The notes: generated by a model not told the origin, from the letters alone. DNA of 19,192 nt from JBGTIS01 sp041745535 (GCA_041745535.1 JBGTIS010000193.1:1-19192); one strand, 5' to 3'. Shown: positions 1-8,355, counted from the stretch's first letter. Translations and numbers: made by a program.

Positions 1-9
1 TGGCAAAAA

Positions 10-1359
10 ATGATAAGAATCGCATTTGTCCTGCTGCTATGTTTGCTTGTCCCCATTTTACTTGAGGCACAAAATATTCCGCTTGTATTCAAGCATGTAA
101 CCGTAATCAACATGACGGGTCAACCGCCCATGGCTGACCAATCGGTAGTGATTGATGGTAATCATATTTCCGCGGTTGGTGCTTCCGGTGCGATTCCTAT
201 ACCAGAGAAAGCCCAGGTAATAAACGCAAGGGGGAAATTCCTGATTCCTGGTCTTTGGGACGCCCATGCGCATTTGGCCAAAGCCGGTGTACATAGTTTG
301 CCGCTTTTTCTCGTGAATGGCATTACCAGCGTTCGCGATATGGGTGGCGATCCGGAGCCGGTTTTACAATGGAGAGAAGAAATCGCGACTGGGAAGCGGT
401 TAGGGCCCAGGATCAAAACCGCCGGGCCCATTCTGGAAAGTGCCGCCCATGTAGAACGCATGAAACAAGAAGGAACCATAGAGCCTGTAGAACGCACAAG
501 AGTAGGAATCGGTAATCCATCGGATGCAGCGCGTATGGTTGATTCGGTAGCAAAGTTAGGGGTCGATTTCCTGAAAGTTCGTTCTGTAGCTTCCCTGGAA
601 ACTTACCAGGCGATCGCGCAAGCAGCGCGGCAGGCTGCGCTTATGCTAACAGGACATGCGGTGGCCGCGCCGGAGGAAATCCTTCAAGCCGGACAAAAAA
701 GTATAGAGCATTCTTTTATTCCCCCGCTTGATAGTTTGAGTGAAACAGAACGGAAAGCACTTTTTGAAAAATTCGCGCGACAAGGTGTTTATGTCGTGCC
801 TACCCTCATCAATTGGGAAGGATCGCTGCTAATACCCTATGAACGCGCTGCGGCCATTGTTGAAGACCGGCAAGGAAAGCTGGATTACCGTCGAAAGTAT
901 CTCTCTGGCTACCTTATTGAGGATTGGCGGGAACAGGTAGCCGAACGCGAACTCTATTCATTTGATCTGAATAAGTTGTTCTCCGGCTATTCGCGTGACC
1001 TGAAAGCAATGCATCAGGCAGGCGTACGGTTCCTGGCGGGAACCGATGTAGGCGTAGTATTAATTTACCCTGGTTTTAGCTTGCACGAAGAGTTGCGGAT
1101 GCTGGTTCAAAGTATTGGAATGGCCCCAATGCAAGCCTTGATTTGCGCAACACGCTATCCTGCTGAATTTTTTGGGATACAAAAGAGCCTGGGAACGATT
1201 GAGCAAGGTAAAATTGCGGATTTGGTCCTGCTTAATGGCAATCCATTGGACGATATAAGCAACACCCAAAAAATAGATGGTGTAGTGGCAAACGGAAAAT
1301 ATTATTCAAAGAAGGCTTTACAAAAGTTATTAAGGGAAGTTGAAGATGCCAGTAAGTAG
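10..1359 (+). CDS. Secreted amidohydrolase family protein (imidazolonepropionase-like)
   Basis: A 449-residue metal-dependent hydrolase of the amidohydrolase superfamily, predicted to cleave an amide or ester bond in an unknown substrate, probably in the periplasm. Residues 1-20 form a signal peptide (hydrophobic core, then LEAQ). The TIM-barrel metal ligands are visible: HAH at H86 and H88, a candidate bridging lysine K189 (FLKV), H216 (TGHA), H234 (SIEHSF) and the catalytic aspartate D346 (AGTD). The C-terminus carries the usual second part of the composite beta-sandwich (GTIEQGKIADLVLL). Length is normal for the family. The ATG at 10 opens the signal peptide directly, so I take it as the start, although only nine upstream bases are visible. 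It ends in two consecutive in-frame TAG codons. Prolidase-like or imidazolonepropionase-like annotations are common for such proteins, and the substrate cannot be told from sequence. Confidence 0.9.
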   Translation: MIRIAFVLLLCLLVPILLEAQNIPLVFKHVTVINMTGQPPMADQSVVIDGNHISAVGASGAIPIPEKAQVINARGKFLIPGLWDAHAHLAKAGVHSLPLFLVNGITSVRDMGGDPEPVLQWREEIATGKRLGPRIKTAGPILESAAHVERMKQEGTIEPVERTRVGIGNPSDAARMVDSVAKLGVDFLKVRSVASLETYQAIAQAARQAALMLTGHAVAAPEEILQAGQKSIEHSFIPPLDSLSETERKALFEKFARQGVYVVPTLINWEGSLLIPYERAAAIVEDRQGKLDYRRKYLSGYLIEDWREQVAERELYSFDLNKLFSGYSRDLKAMHQAGVRFLAGTDVGVVLIYPGFSLHEELRMLVQSIGMAPMQALICATRYPAEFFGIQKSLGTIEQGKIADLVLLNGNPLDDISNTQKIDGVVANGKYYSKKALQKLLREVEDASK

Positions 1360-1817
1360 TAGTACTGCTCCTGATTCAGGTTATCCAGTCTGGAATCCCT
1401 TGCCGATCAATATGTAAAAGCCCGGGGCCACTTCAGGGCTGGCAGGCGATGGTTGTGTAAGCCTGCACAGTACCTGATGAGCAGGTGAGCTACCACTGCG
1501 CGACGCCGCGCGGTACCCGATAACCAGGTGATGTACCATTGCGCGGGGCCGCGCAGTGCTTAAAAGCAGTCGATGTACCTTTGCGCGACGCCGCGCAGTA
1601 CCCGAAAGGCAGGCCTGCTACCTTTGCGCGGGGCCGCGCCATACCTGAATAATGGATGAACCAGGTTTCAGATCCCCATTCTTCTTTATTTGTTAATATT
1701 GAATAAACACCTGCTTACATTAACCTATCTGGTGATCAGTATTAGTTAAACCGCTAGTTTTTAAAAATTTTTCTTTCCTTGTGATTTTTTAGCAGGTACT
1801 GCGAATAATAGGGTATA
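1360..1817. other. Gene-free region between amidohydrolase and sigma factor genes
   Basis: No convincing coding sequence is present on either strand. The left part has a weak inverted pair, AGCCC (1419-1423) and GGGCT (1436-1440), without a T-run. The middle holds the GC-rich tandem array listed separately. From about 1660 the composition becomes strongly AT-rich, as expected for the promoter region of the sigma factor gene, but I see no clean TAnnTTTG box there. Confidence 0.7.
1491..1660. repeat. GC-rich tandem array of palindromic cores (about 43-bp units, 85-bp dimers)
   Basis: Four units start at 1491, 1534, 1576 and 1619, spaced 43, 42 and 43 bp. Each begins TACC and contains a core TGCGCG-(4 nt)-CGCGC. 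In units 2 and 3 the stem TGCGCG/CGCGCA is a perfect inverted repeat; units 1 and 4 lose its outermost pair. The four-base centre alternates ACGC, GGGC, ACGC, GGGC, so the true period is a duplicated 85-bp dimer. A second TACC (1471, 1513, 1598, about 1642) gives a finer spacing near 21 bp. A degenerate unit lies to the left at about 1449-1490. The link between units 3 and 4 contains the palindrome GCAGGCCTGC (1609-1618). The array is far richer in GC than its surroundings. Function is unknown: it could be a structured RNA or DNA element, a protein-binding array or a slippage-expanded repeat. No transposase is nearby. Confidence 0.85.
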
Positions 1818-2315
1818 ATGGATATACAAGAAGAAAAATTTCTGATGGTTATTCAGAACCACAAAAAAATCATTTATAAGATCTGCCATTCCTATTGCCC
1901 GGTGGCAGAAGACCGGAAAGACCTGGAACAGGAAATTGTGCTACAACTATGGAAATCGTTTGACCGCTACAACGCACAGTACAAACTGTCTACCTGGCTC
2001 TACCGCATCGCGCTGAACGTGGCGATTTCCTTTCATCGCAAAGAGAAAAAAAGAAGGTACCACGCCAATGTGGAAGACCAGGTTATTTACCTGACCACCG
2101 ACTGGGCACAACAGGAAGCCCTTACGGAGAATATGCAATTGCTCTACCAGTTCATCAATCAGTTGGATGCCATGCACCGGGCCCTTATGATTTTGTATCT
2201 GGATAACCACAGTCACGAGGAAATTTCTGAAATACTGGGCATTTCCGAATCCAATGTAGGCACCAAAATCAGCCGCGTTAAGCAAAAACTCAAACAACAA
2301 TTTTCAAAAGTTTAA
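1818..2315 (+). CDS. ECF-type RNA polymerase sigma factor (sigma-70 family)
   Basis: A 165-residue extracytoplasmic-function sigma factor that would direct core RNA polymerase to a small regulon. Region 2 spans about residues 14-78 (acidic DLEQEI-LQLWKSF segment, then the YKLSTWLYRIALNVA helix that contacts the -10 element). Region 4 spans about 115-162, with the helix-turn-helix SHEEISEILGISESNVGTKISR. Length fits the family, with no extra C-terminal domain. The ATG at 1818 sits in an AT-rich leader with no Shine-Dalgarno sequence, which is usual in Bacteroidota. The next gene begins 10 bp after the stop and encodes a membrane protein, the usual arrangement for a sigma factor with its membrane-bound regulator. 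Sigma identity is firm. Its inducing signal is unknown. Confidence 0.93.
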   Translation: MDIQEEKFLMVIQNHKKIIYKICHSYCPVAEDRKDLEQEIVLQLWKSFDRYNAQYKLSTWLYRIALNVAISFHRKEKKRRYHANVEDQVIYLTTDWAQQEALTENMQLLYQFINQLDAMHRALMILYLDNHSHEEISEILGISESNVGTKISRVKQKLKQQFSKV

Positions 2316-2325
2316 CCACACCATT

Positions 2326-2943
2326 ATGGAATTACAAGAGCTAAAAAATATCTGGAACGAACACGATAAAAATTTAGATACCCACGTACAGGTAAATCAG
2401 CAATTGCTGAAAAGGGTAAGCCTGGACAAAGCCCGCTCGCTGATGGGAAATTTCAAGTTCAGCAACATCATAGAACTGATTGCCAGCGCGATCTGGCTCT
2501 GGCCAATGGCTTATTTCATGGCCAACCACTATGCGGAACCGAAATTCATGATACCTGCCCTCATCCTTTTTCTGATCGCCGTGCTCACCATGGCCTGGAA
2601 TGTGTACAGCCTGGTAACCGTATGGCAATTGAATTTAGATATGCCCATTACCAGAATTCAGAAAAAACTGGAAAAGATGAATCTATACAACAACCTCTTC
2701 CACAGAAATCTGCTGTTTCTGTTAATGCCTTTGGTGTATCTCACGTTCATGATTGTAGCCGCCAAAGGATTACTGGGCATAGACATGTACCAGCACTGGA
2801 ATTTTATGTTACCACAAATTATTGGCTGTATCCTGCTGGCGCCGGTTATTATCTGGATGTTGAAGAAATTTCCCGACAGAAAGCTGGAAGAGGCGCTACG
2901 TTTTCTGAAGGAGATCAGGAAGTTTGAAAAAGAAGACCAGTAA
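2326..2943 (+). CDS. Four-helix membrane protein, putative partner or anti-sigma of the ECF factor
   Basis: A 205-residue integral membrane protein. Four hydrophobic segments lie at about 46-67, 74-98, 128-147 and 160-179, with charged cytoplasmic-looking ends: the N-terminal 45 residues (ELQELKNIWNEHD start) and the basic/acidic C-terminal helix from about 184. It starts 10 bp after the sigma gene stop on the same strand, so the two are almost certainly one transcript. That position suggests it controls sigma activity by holding it at the membrane. It lacks the HxxxCxxC zinc motif of classical ZAS anti-sigma factors and has no periplasmic sensor domain, so any anti-sigma role is inferred from context only. 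It ends 9 bp from the convergent TIM-barrel gene, leaving almost no room for a terminator. Confidence 0.8.
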   Translation: MELQELKNIWNEHDKNLDTHVQVNQQLLKRVSLDKARSLMGNFKFSNIIELIASAIWLWPMAYFMANHYAEPKFMIPALILFLIAVLTMAWNVYSLVTVWQLNLDMPITRIQKKLEKMNLYNNLFHRNLLFLLMPLVYLTFMIVAAKGLLGIDMYQHWNFMLPQIIGCILLAPVIIWMLKKFPDRKLEEALRFLKEIRKFEKEDQ

Positions 2944-2952
2944 AATTAAAAG

Positions 2953-3612
2953 TCAGGCATTACGGTAACCATCCATAATTTTTTTAAAGAGCTCGCCGGT
3001 GGTAGGGGGAGTGTATGAAATAGCGTTTGCCTCTGCGTCAATCACCTGCCGCATGTTTTCCTCAGTTTTGCCCCCGGTAGCAATAATGGGTATGGTGGTA
3101 CTTATCGCTCTGATCTTTTTTACAATATGGGCTGTGCTGGCCGCCCCTGATACGTTAAAGATATCAACTCCGGCAGCCAGTCTTCCTTCAAAATCTTCAT
3201 TTTCAGAAACAACGGTGATAATCACAGGAATTTCCAGTTGCTTTTTCAGGTCGGTGATCAGTTCATTTGGGGTTGGCTTGTTCAGCACTACGCCCATCGC
3301 ACCCTGAAATTCAGCATCTAGCGCTATGTCAAGCGCTCTTTTTCCGGTGGTAATGCCGCCACCCACACCACACACAATGGGTTTATCGGCAGCCAGTATC
3401 AATGCATGCGATATAATAGGCTGGGGGGTAAAAGGATAAACAGCGATAATGGCGTCCGCATTGCAATTTCTGATGATGGCTACATCGGTAGAAAAAACAA
3501 AGGATTTTAACAACCTGCCCAGAATTCTGATACCGGAGCATTGCTGAATGATCTCAGGTACCCGGATTAAGTTTTTCCTCAGATTGCCTGAAAATTCAGG
3601 AGCTGTTTTCAT
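2953..3612 (-). CDS. Conserved TIM-barrel protein (often annotated only as hydrolase)
   Basis: A 219-residue protein with the repeating beta/alpha pattern of a small TIM barrel: strands around ADAIIAV (52-58), KPIVCGVGGG (77-86), GAMGVVL (104-110), IPVIITVVS (128-136), VDIFNVSGAA (149-158), IPIIATGG (174-181) and NAISYTPP (196-203). The glycine-rich turns NVSGAA and IATGG near the C-terminal strands resemble phosphate-binding loops of ribulose-phosphate-binding or NanE-like barrels. The N-terminal SGNLRKNLIRVPE block recalls a conserved family in Firmicutes and Bacteroidota usually labelled hydrolase without experimental support. The start is 5 bp downstream of the GAF gene stop, so they form an operon. 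The stop codon is TGA, which matters for judging the TGA-interrupted gene at 15368. The reaction is unknown. Confidence 0.75.
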   Translation of the reverse strand: MKTAPEFSGNLRKNLIRVPEIIQQCSGIRILGRLLKSFVFSTDVAIIRNCNADAIIAVYPFTPQPIISHALILAADKPIVCGVGGGITTGKRALDIALDAEFQGAMGVVLNKPTPNELITDLKKQLEIPVIITVVSENEDFEGRLAAGVDIFNVSGAASTAHIVKKIRAISTTIPIIATGGKTEENMRQVIDAEANAISYTPPTTGELFKKIMDGYRNA

Positions 3613-3617
3613 AAAAT

Positions 3618-5999
3618 TTACGTCTTATCCTTTGGATAATCAATCACACCTACCCGCAAGGCCTTCAATCCACTTACGCCCTGCAGTTCTTCCAGCTCCA
3701 GAAATTCCAGATCATCCAGTAACACACCCTGCTGCTGTAATTTGCGGATAATGTCGATATATTCTTCCACATCTTTTTTATTAAAATATACCAAAGCTAT
3801 TTTTCCGGGCTGTGTGAGGCGTTCCTCAGTATCCAGAATGCGCACTTTGTCTATCCGCTTTTTAATAATATGGTAGCGGATATTGTAAGTGCCTTCTACA
3901 TCGAATCTTTTTTCGTCGTTCCTGAAACTAATGTCAATGGTTTGGGGATGCGCGAATATAAGCTGGGTGGTATAACTGGGAATGGCCATTTGCGGTAATA
4001 AATCATGCATGAGGCGCACAATTTCTCCCATTGACTGGATTTGCCAGGCACGGAATTTTTGCAAGTATGATGGCTTAAACGGTACTTTAGGCGCAAGCGA
4101 CTGGCCAATATAAATATCATACTCTATGCCATCGGTTCTGAACCTTTCGAAATAAAACGGATAAATTTTCTGTAAGCTTTCCTGCGCCTGGTCCAGGTAT
4201 TGATTCAGGGCACTGTTAATCAATTGCATCGAGGCTTCCAACTGCCTTCTGTTTTCAAAAGCAATGCCTGTTTTTTCGTGGATGGCATCCCAATACGGTT
4301 GCACTTTTTCTGAAACATCACGCGATAGCTGTCTCAGTTCGCTTAAAAGCTGATGGGCGTCGTTCCATAGAAAATCGTGTAACTGTATTTCCTGATCGGT
4401 AGAGAAAAAACCGGATAGCAATTGTAACCAGTTGGAGCAACTATCCATTATATCCTGTATTTGCTGGGCATGCGCTTCACTTACGATGCCATCCAGTACT
4501 TCAACCAGTTGGTTGAGTTGCCTGCACAGGTCGCTATGCAGGGCCTTGTTCCGTTCAATAGAAGAATCGCGAATGTCAATGGCACCGTACAACGGATACA
4601 AATCGTTGAAAATAATTTTATCAACTACCTCGTTTTTCTGTAACGGCGAACTGTTATAAATTTGTTGCCGAAAATTATTACGCAGATAATGCCAGGCTGC
4701 TTCTCTGAATCGCCACTGCACCGAAGGCTGAATGCTGGTGAATTTATCTTTGATAATTTTATTTATTTTCCCGTCAAACTTTTGCAGCATCAGGTTGAGC
4801 AGCTGTGTAAGAAGCGGCAGCGCAGGCTTCAGTTTGGTGAGTTCCCGCATGTTCAGTGGCGTTTCAGAGCCAAATTTACATACCTCCAGCATACCAATCG
4901 CCTGGTTTTTGTTCATTACGGGGAACAATGCATACGAAGTAATTCCATAAGCACGAAATGCCTGTTCAATTTCGGCTGGAAATTTAGATGCTTCACCAAC
5001 CTGATAAGATAGTATTTCCGGCGATTTCAGAAATTGTTTAACAAAAGGGTTCGTAATTTCCTTAGGAACGGCTGCCTGTAGGCTGGCTTTTACAATAATA
5101 CTAAAAGGAAAAACTTCAAATATGATCGCGGGACGATTGTTAATACTAGGAAAAGGCATCAAACCAAAATGGAAATCATCGCTGCCCATAATGGTTTTTA
5201 GCAATTTGTTTACATGCTGGAATGAGTTTTCAGGCTGCGTCTGGTCGGCAGTTACAATTACTTTACCTAATTGCTCCAATGCCTGCTGCTCGGTAACATC
5301 GGTTAGGGTAATGATAGAAAAGCCTGTGGCTTCAAACATATCCAGGGATAGGGTTTGGTCCAGCGTTTCCAGGGCTTTTTCAAACCCGTTACAGGCTTGT
5401 ACACAACCAATTTCAAATTCCGATACAGCGTCTTTTATTTTTACTTCCACAAACCGCAGGTCGAAGTTAATGCGATAGTACCGGTACAAACCCGTTTGGG
5501 TATCGATAACGGGTTGAATCAGTTCTTTTTTTTGCTCTGATTTGAAACCAAACACTTTTTCCAGAATAAAGGCATACTGAAATTCCTGATAGAATTTGAG
5601 TTTCTCTTCACTGTCCAGCATCGCGTTTTTTGCTTCAGCCAGTACGTGCTTCTCAAACGATTCGTAGAAAGCATCGCTTCCGTAAAATATTTCATAAGAA
5701 AAAGGAGTGGCTAATGCCCATAACGACTCTTTTTCATCGTCAATCAGGGGTGTTACACTGCTGGCAATCAGTTCGAGAATTTCTTCATATTTTCCCACTT
5801 CATCAAGGCTGATCTCATTGTATAGTTCCGGATGTTCCTGAAACCTGTGTAGTATCAGTTTATAAAAAGTGGTGCGCAGGCCTGGTTTCTCCGCTATCTT
5901 TTTTTTGATAAAATCAATGAAATACTTGAAAGAAACACCAGCTTTATCAGTGGAGATCTGTGGTATATATTGAGGGATGGGGAGTATATGCTTTTCCAT
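3618..5999 (-). CDS. Large GAF-domain protein
   Basis: A 793-residue cytoplasmic protein with no signal peptide or membrane segment. A GAF-like fold is recognisable around 320-405, with the typical strands SYALFPVMNKNQAIGMLEVCKF (355-376, quoted in part as AIGMLEV) followed by a long helix. After it, the block NDLYPLYGAIDIRDSS (465-480) is characteristic of a Bacteroidota family annotated as GAF-domain proteins of about 800 residues. The N-terminal 300 and C-terminal 300 residues are mostly helical with no domain I recognise. There is no histidine kinase, GGDEF or DNA-binding output domain, so it probably signals through protein contacts. The ATG at 5999 precedes an undisturbed frame. The TIM-barrel gene follows after 5 bp, so they are co-transcribed. 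The ligand is unknown. Confidence 0.8.
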   Translation of the reverse strand: MEKHILPIPQYIPQISTDKAGVSFKYFIDFIKKKIAEKPGLRTTFYKLILHRFQEHPELYNEISLDEVGKYEEILELIASSVTPLIDDEKESLWALATPFSYEIFYGSDAFYESFEKHVLAEAKNAMLDSEEKLKFYQEFQYAFILEKVFGFKSEQKKELIQPVIDTQTGLYRYYRINFDLRFVEVKIKDAVSEFEIGCVQACNGFEKALETLDQTLSLDMFEATGFSIITLTDVTEQQALEQLGKVIVTADQTQPENSFQHVNKLLKTIMGSDDFHFGLMPFPSINNRPAIIFEVFPFSIIVKASLQAAVPKEITNPFVKQFLKSPEILSYQVGEASKFPAEIEQAFRAYGITSYALFPVMNKNQAIGMLEVCKFGSETPLNMRELTKLKPALPLLTQLLNLMLQKFDGKINKIIKDKFTSIQPSVQWRFREAAWHYLRNNFRQQIYNSSPLQKNEVVDKIIFNDLYPLYGAIDIRDSSIERNKALHSDLCRQLNQLVEVLDGIVSEAHAQQIQDIMDSCSNWLQLLSGFFSTDQEIQLHDFLWNDAHQLLSELRQLSRDVSEKVQPYWDAIHEKTGIAFENRRQLEASMQLINSALNQYLDQAQESLQKIYPFYFERFRTDGIEYDIYIGQSLAPKVPFKPSYLQKFRAWQIQSMGEIVRLMHDLLPQMAIPSYTTQLIFAHPQTIDISFRNDEKRFDVEGTYNIRYHIIKKRIDKVRILDTEERLTQPGKIALVYFNKKDVEEYIDIIRKLQQQGVLLDDLEFLELEELQGVSGLKALRVGVIDYPKDKT

Positions 6000-6084
6000 G
6001 CATTTTAAACCTTATGTGTATAAAATAAGTGATTGTCAAAATCGCGTAGATTGAAGCGTGTTAGGTTATGGCTTAATTTTTTCA

Positions 6085-6095
6085 CGAAAATACAC
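6085..6095 (-). promoter_or_regulatory. Promoter-like box upstream of the GAF gene
   Basis: The plus-strand 11-mer CGAAAATACAC reads GTGTATTTTCG on the minus strand, close to the Bacteroidota -7 box TAnnTTTG with one change. The same 11-mer occurs at 15190-15200 upstream of prfC. It lies about 85 bases upstream of the start codon. I see no clear -33 TTTG at the expected spacing, so the call is tentative. Confidence 0.25.
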
Positions 6096-6206
6096 TTACA
6101 GAGTTGCGAAAATTTTCAGTTTTCACCAGAAAAGACTATAACGACCATTATTTACAAGACACATTCTTATTAAAACCAACCACGAATCAGGGTAAATTTT
6201 TTGTTG

Positions 6207-7061
6207 TTAATTGTGGCTGAATGTAAACTTTAACACATTGCCATTCCGGAATTCATCGCCTTCGTTGGCAATATATAAATTATTGGCCGCATCAAACGCG
6301 ATTCCTTCGGGCTGACCGAAAACCGCCAGATTCAGTGGATACACATTTTTGATGTTCCATGCGGCATCGGCTACCAGTAGCACCCTGTTAACAGATGAAA
6401 TCACATACCAGTCGCCGGTGCTTGTATTTTGTGTGAAGCCGGAGGGCCGGAATGTCTTGCTGTTCTTCAACTGTGCTCGGAACTTACTCAGGTCAACCGT
6501 AATAGCATTGTCTTCAACAAGTTCATTATCGTGAATTTGAAATACATATACCCGCATTACCTGATCGTCTGTTTTTTTACAATTTTTACACAACACATAA
6601 AGCTGATTTTGCTCATTGGCATACAAGCCTTCATATTCACCTTTAGGCAGTAACCCTTTGTATTCCATTACCTGGTCTGATGGAGGTTCAGCATCTGAAT
6701 TTATCGTAAAGCGAAATAAATTACCATCGCTGCGCAGTATAAAAAGCTGATTGTGGTAAAAGGTGAGGTCTTCATAATCGCCGCTTTTAGCGAATATGAC
6801 CGGGGAAGCATTTTTATGCTCCAATTCAATGTGGTACACAGTACCCATTTCATCGGCAATGCCATACAGGCTGTCGCTTTTGTCAAAAGCAATTCCTGAA
6901 ATCTCAAAAAGTCTTTCAGGCATGATGTGTTTTTGGGGGGCACTTAAATCGTATCCGGACGGACTTTCCCAAACGGGTTTCTGATAACTACAGGCAATGA
7001 TGCTATACACCAGAAAACCGAAGGCCAGAAAAACCTTCATTTTGTTTTGAGCCCTCATCAT
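6207..7061 (-). CDS. SdiA-regulated-type beta-propeller lipoprotein
   Basis: A 284-residue secreted protein. Residues 8-24 are a lipoprotein signal ending in the lipobox IIAC, with C24 as the lipidated cysteine; M8 is an equally possible start. The mature part has repeated propeller-blade patterns: ISGIAFDKSDSLYGIADE (54-71), YEDLTFYHNQLFIL (96-109), YEGLYANEQNQLYVL (143-157), FRPSGFTQNTSTGDWYVIS (204-222) and PEGIAFDAANNLYIANEGDE (251-270, shown here in part). This is the SdiA-regulated family (PF06977) pattern of a calcium-binding-like propeller with a closing EGIAFD blade. The family name comes from an E. coli gene and its function is not established; an envelope sensor or esterase-like role is speculative. 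It is one of three consecutive minus-strand genes separated by 80-95 bp gaps. Confidence 0.8.
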   Translation of the reverse strand: MMRAQNKMKVFLAFGFLVYSIIACSYQKPVWESPSGYDLSAPQKHIMPERLFEISGIAFDKSDSLYGIADEMGTVYHIELEHKNASPVIFAKSGDYEDLTFYHNQLFILRSDGNLFRFTINSDAEPPSDQVMEYKGLLPKGEYEGLYANEQNQLYVLCKNCKKTDDQVMRVYVFQIHDNELVEDNAITVDLSKFRAQLKNSKTFRPSGFTQNTSTGDWYVISSVNRVLLVADAAWNIKNVYPLNLAVFGQPEGIAFDAANNLYIANEGDEFRNGNVLKFTFSHN

Positions 7062-7107
7062 TTATTTGGTTTTAGTTATTTTGGGTAAGGAACTGCTGTA
7101 TTGTCCC

Positions 7108-7116
7108 GCTAAAATA
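7108..7116 (-). promoter_or_regulatory. Possible -7 box upstream of the propeller lipoprotein gene
   Basis: Read on the minus strand the site is TATTTTAGC, one base from TAnnTTTGC. It sits about 47 bases before the start codon in an otherwise featureless AT-rich gap. No matching -33 element is clear. Confidence 0.22.
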
Positions 7117-7155
7117 ATGGATTATAAGAAATAACGAAATATGTTTGATGGGGTC

Positions 7156-8355
7156 TTAATTTGAATACGATAAAGAGGCTATTAGGAAGGCAATTACAGA
7201 GGTGATGATGCCGTACATAAACACATTATAACAAATGCGCAGCAACTTATACTTTTTACCGAGCACTACGCCTTGCGAATACACATCTTTTATCAGATTA
7301 CCGTATAAAAAATCGCTGTCTCCCATAATTTTTAACATGCCTGAGGAATATTCCTGTAAACTCATTTTATAAAAATTACCAAAGAACAAAAGATTTACAT
7401 TTTTTTCGTCCAGTTCTTTTTGGGTAAAAGTGCCATTGGGAATGCTGGGGCGAGTGGCCAGCACAGCAAATATAAGGGTAATTACGTTTACTGAAAGTAA
7501 CAGAAAAGCGGGGATGGTAAGGTGCGGATTTTCTTCAATCTTTCTTACCAGCACACTTATAATTACTGACAGGATAATTGAGTTCACCGTTAACATGATC
7601 TGGGCTTTGTTATCAGCCATGTCGCTTAATCGCTGGTGGTTGGTAGCGCTTATTCTGAACATAGTTTCAATGCCCCGTTCAGGACGCTTTTCACCTTTTA
7701 TTTTCTTTTTTTTTTGATTTTGTTCATCTCCTTCCTGTTCGGGCAGGGTAGCGGCTTCCTTATCAGCTTGTTTTAATTTCAGTGCCTCCAGATTTTTTTC
7801 TTTGGCCGCATTCAGCATGTCTCGGGCATAGTCGGTATGGTAGCGGTGGGCTTCCATTAACTTAACCGTATTATTCCGCCAGTCTTTTTTTCTGATTTCA
7901 CAATTACTGATTATTTCCAGTTCTTTTCGCATCAGGTTACTTCGCTCATCAAAATGTGCGGAGCCAAAATGGTAAAGGTCGGCGTCACAAACAATTTGCT
8001 CCAGCAGGTTCTTCGGGCTCTGCGGCATACGGGTAGCCAGAATGGCATGCTTAACAGCACTTATTGTTTCTTCACTTACCTGATGCTGTTTTAAAAACTC
8101 TTCCGCTTTTTTTGCCCCGTTCTCTTCATGGTAATGTCTGCCTTCCAGGTAGCCGGTATCGTGAAACCAGGCAGCAGCCATCACCACAAAATGGTCTGGT
8201 TCGCTTAGCTGATAATGCTGGGCAATTTTTTTTGCGTGATCTACCACCGTTTGGGTATGCTCAAGATTATGGTATACCAAATCAGGACGTTGCCGCGCGG
8301 AGAAAAGAGAAATTACATGATGCCGGATTTGCTCAACCAGTGCCTGGTAATTCAT
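7156..8355 (-). CDS. HD phosphohydrolase fused to Pycsar-effector-like transmembrane domain (DUF5706/PycTM)
   Basis: A 399-residue two-domain protein. The N-terminal half (about 1-185) is an HD-superfamily metal-dependent phosphohydrolase: YHNLEH with H33, the HD pair H65-D66 (AWFHDTGYL), H103 and D124 (CDADLYHFG). A charged lysine-rich linker (about 190-225) follows. The C-terminal half starts with ISATNHQRLSDMADNKAQ (236-252), the signature entry to the DUF5706 domain, with hydrophobic segments at about 253-272, 281-300 and 374-394. DUF5706 (PF18967) is the membrane effector domain of Pycsar anti-phage systems, which responds to cCMP or cUMP made by a partner cyclase. No cyclase is encoded in this window. 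The fusion could mean a nucleotide-degrading enzyme tethered to, or controlling, the membrane domain. HD-DUF5706 fusions occur in other Bacteroidota, and a defence role for them is unproven. Confidence 0.85.
   Translation of the reverse strand: MNYQALVEQIRHHVISLFSARQRPDLVYHNLEHTQTVVDHAKKIAQHYQLSEPDHFVVMAAAWFHDTGYLEGRHYHEENGAKKAEEFLKQHQVSEETISAVKHAILATRMPQSPKNLLEQIVCDADLYHFGSAHFDERSNLMRKELEIISNCEIRKKDWRNNTVKLMEAHRYHTDYARDMLNAAKEKNLEALKLKQADKEAATLPEQEGDEQNQKKKKIKGEKRPERGIETMFRISATNHQRLSDMADNKAQIMLTVNSIILSVIISVLVRKIEENPHLTIPAFLLLSVNVITLIFAVLATRPSIPNGTFTQKELDEKNVNLLFFGNFYKMSLQEYSSGMLKIMGDSDFLYGNLIKDVYSQGVVLGKKYKLLRICYNVFMYGIITSVIAFLIASLSYSN

Noticed and set aside
1419..1440. Intrinsic terminator after the amidohydrolase gene
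   Set aside because: Only a 5-bp stem with no following T-run.
1491..1660. CRISPR array
   Set aside because: Unit cores are palindromic and alternate between two forms, the stretches between cores are short and partly similar to each other, and no cas gene is in the window.
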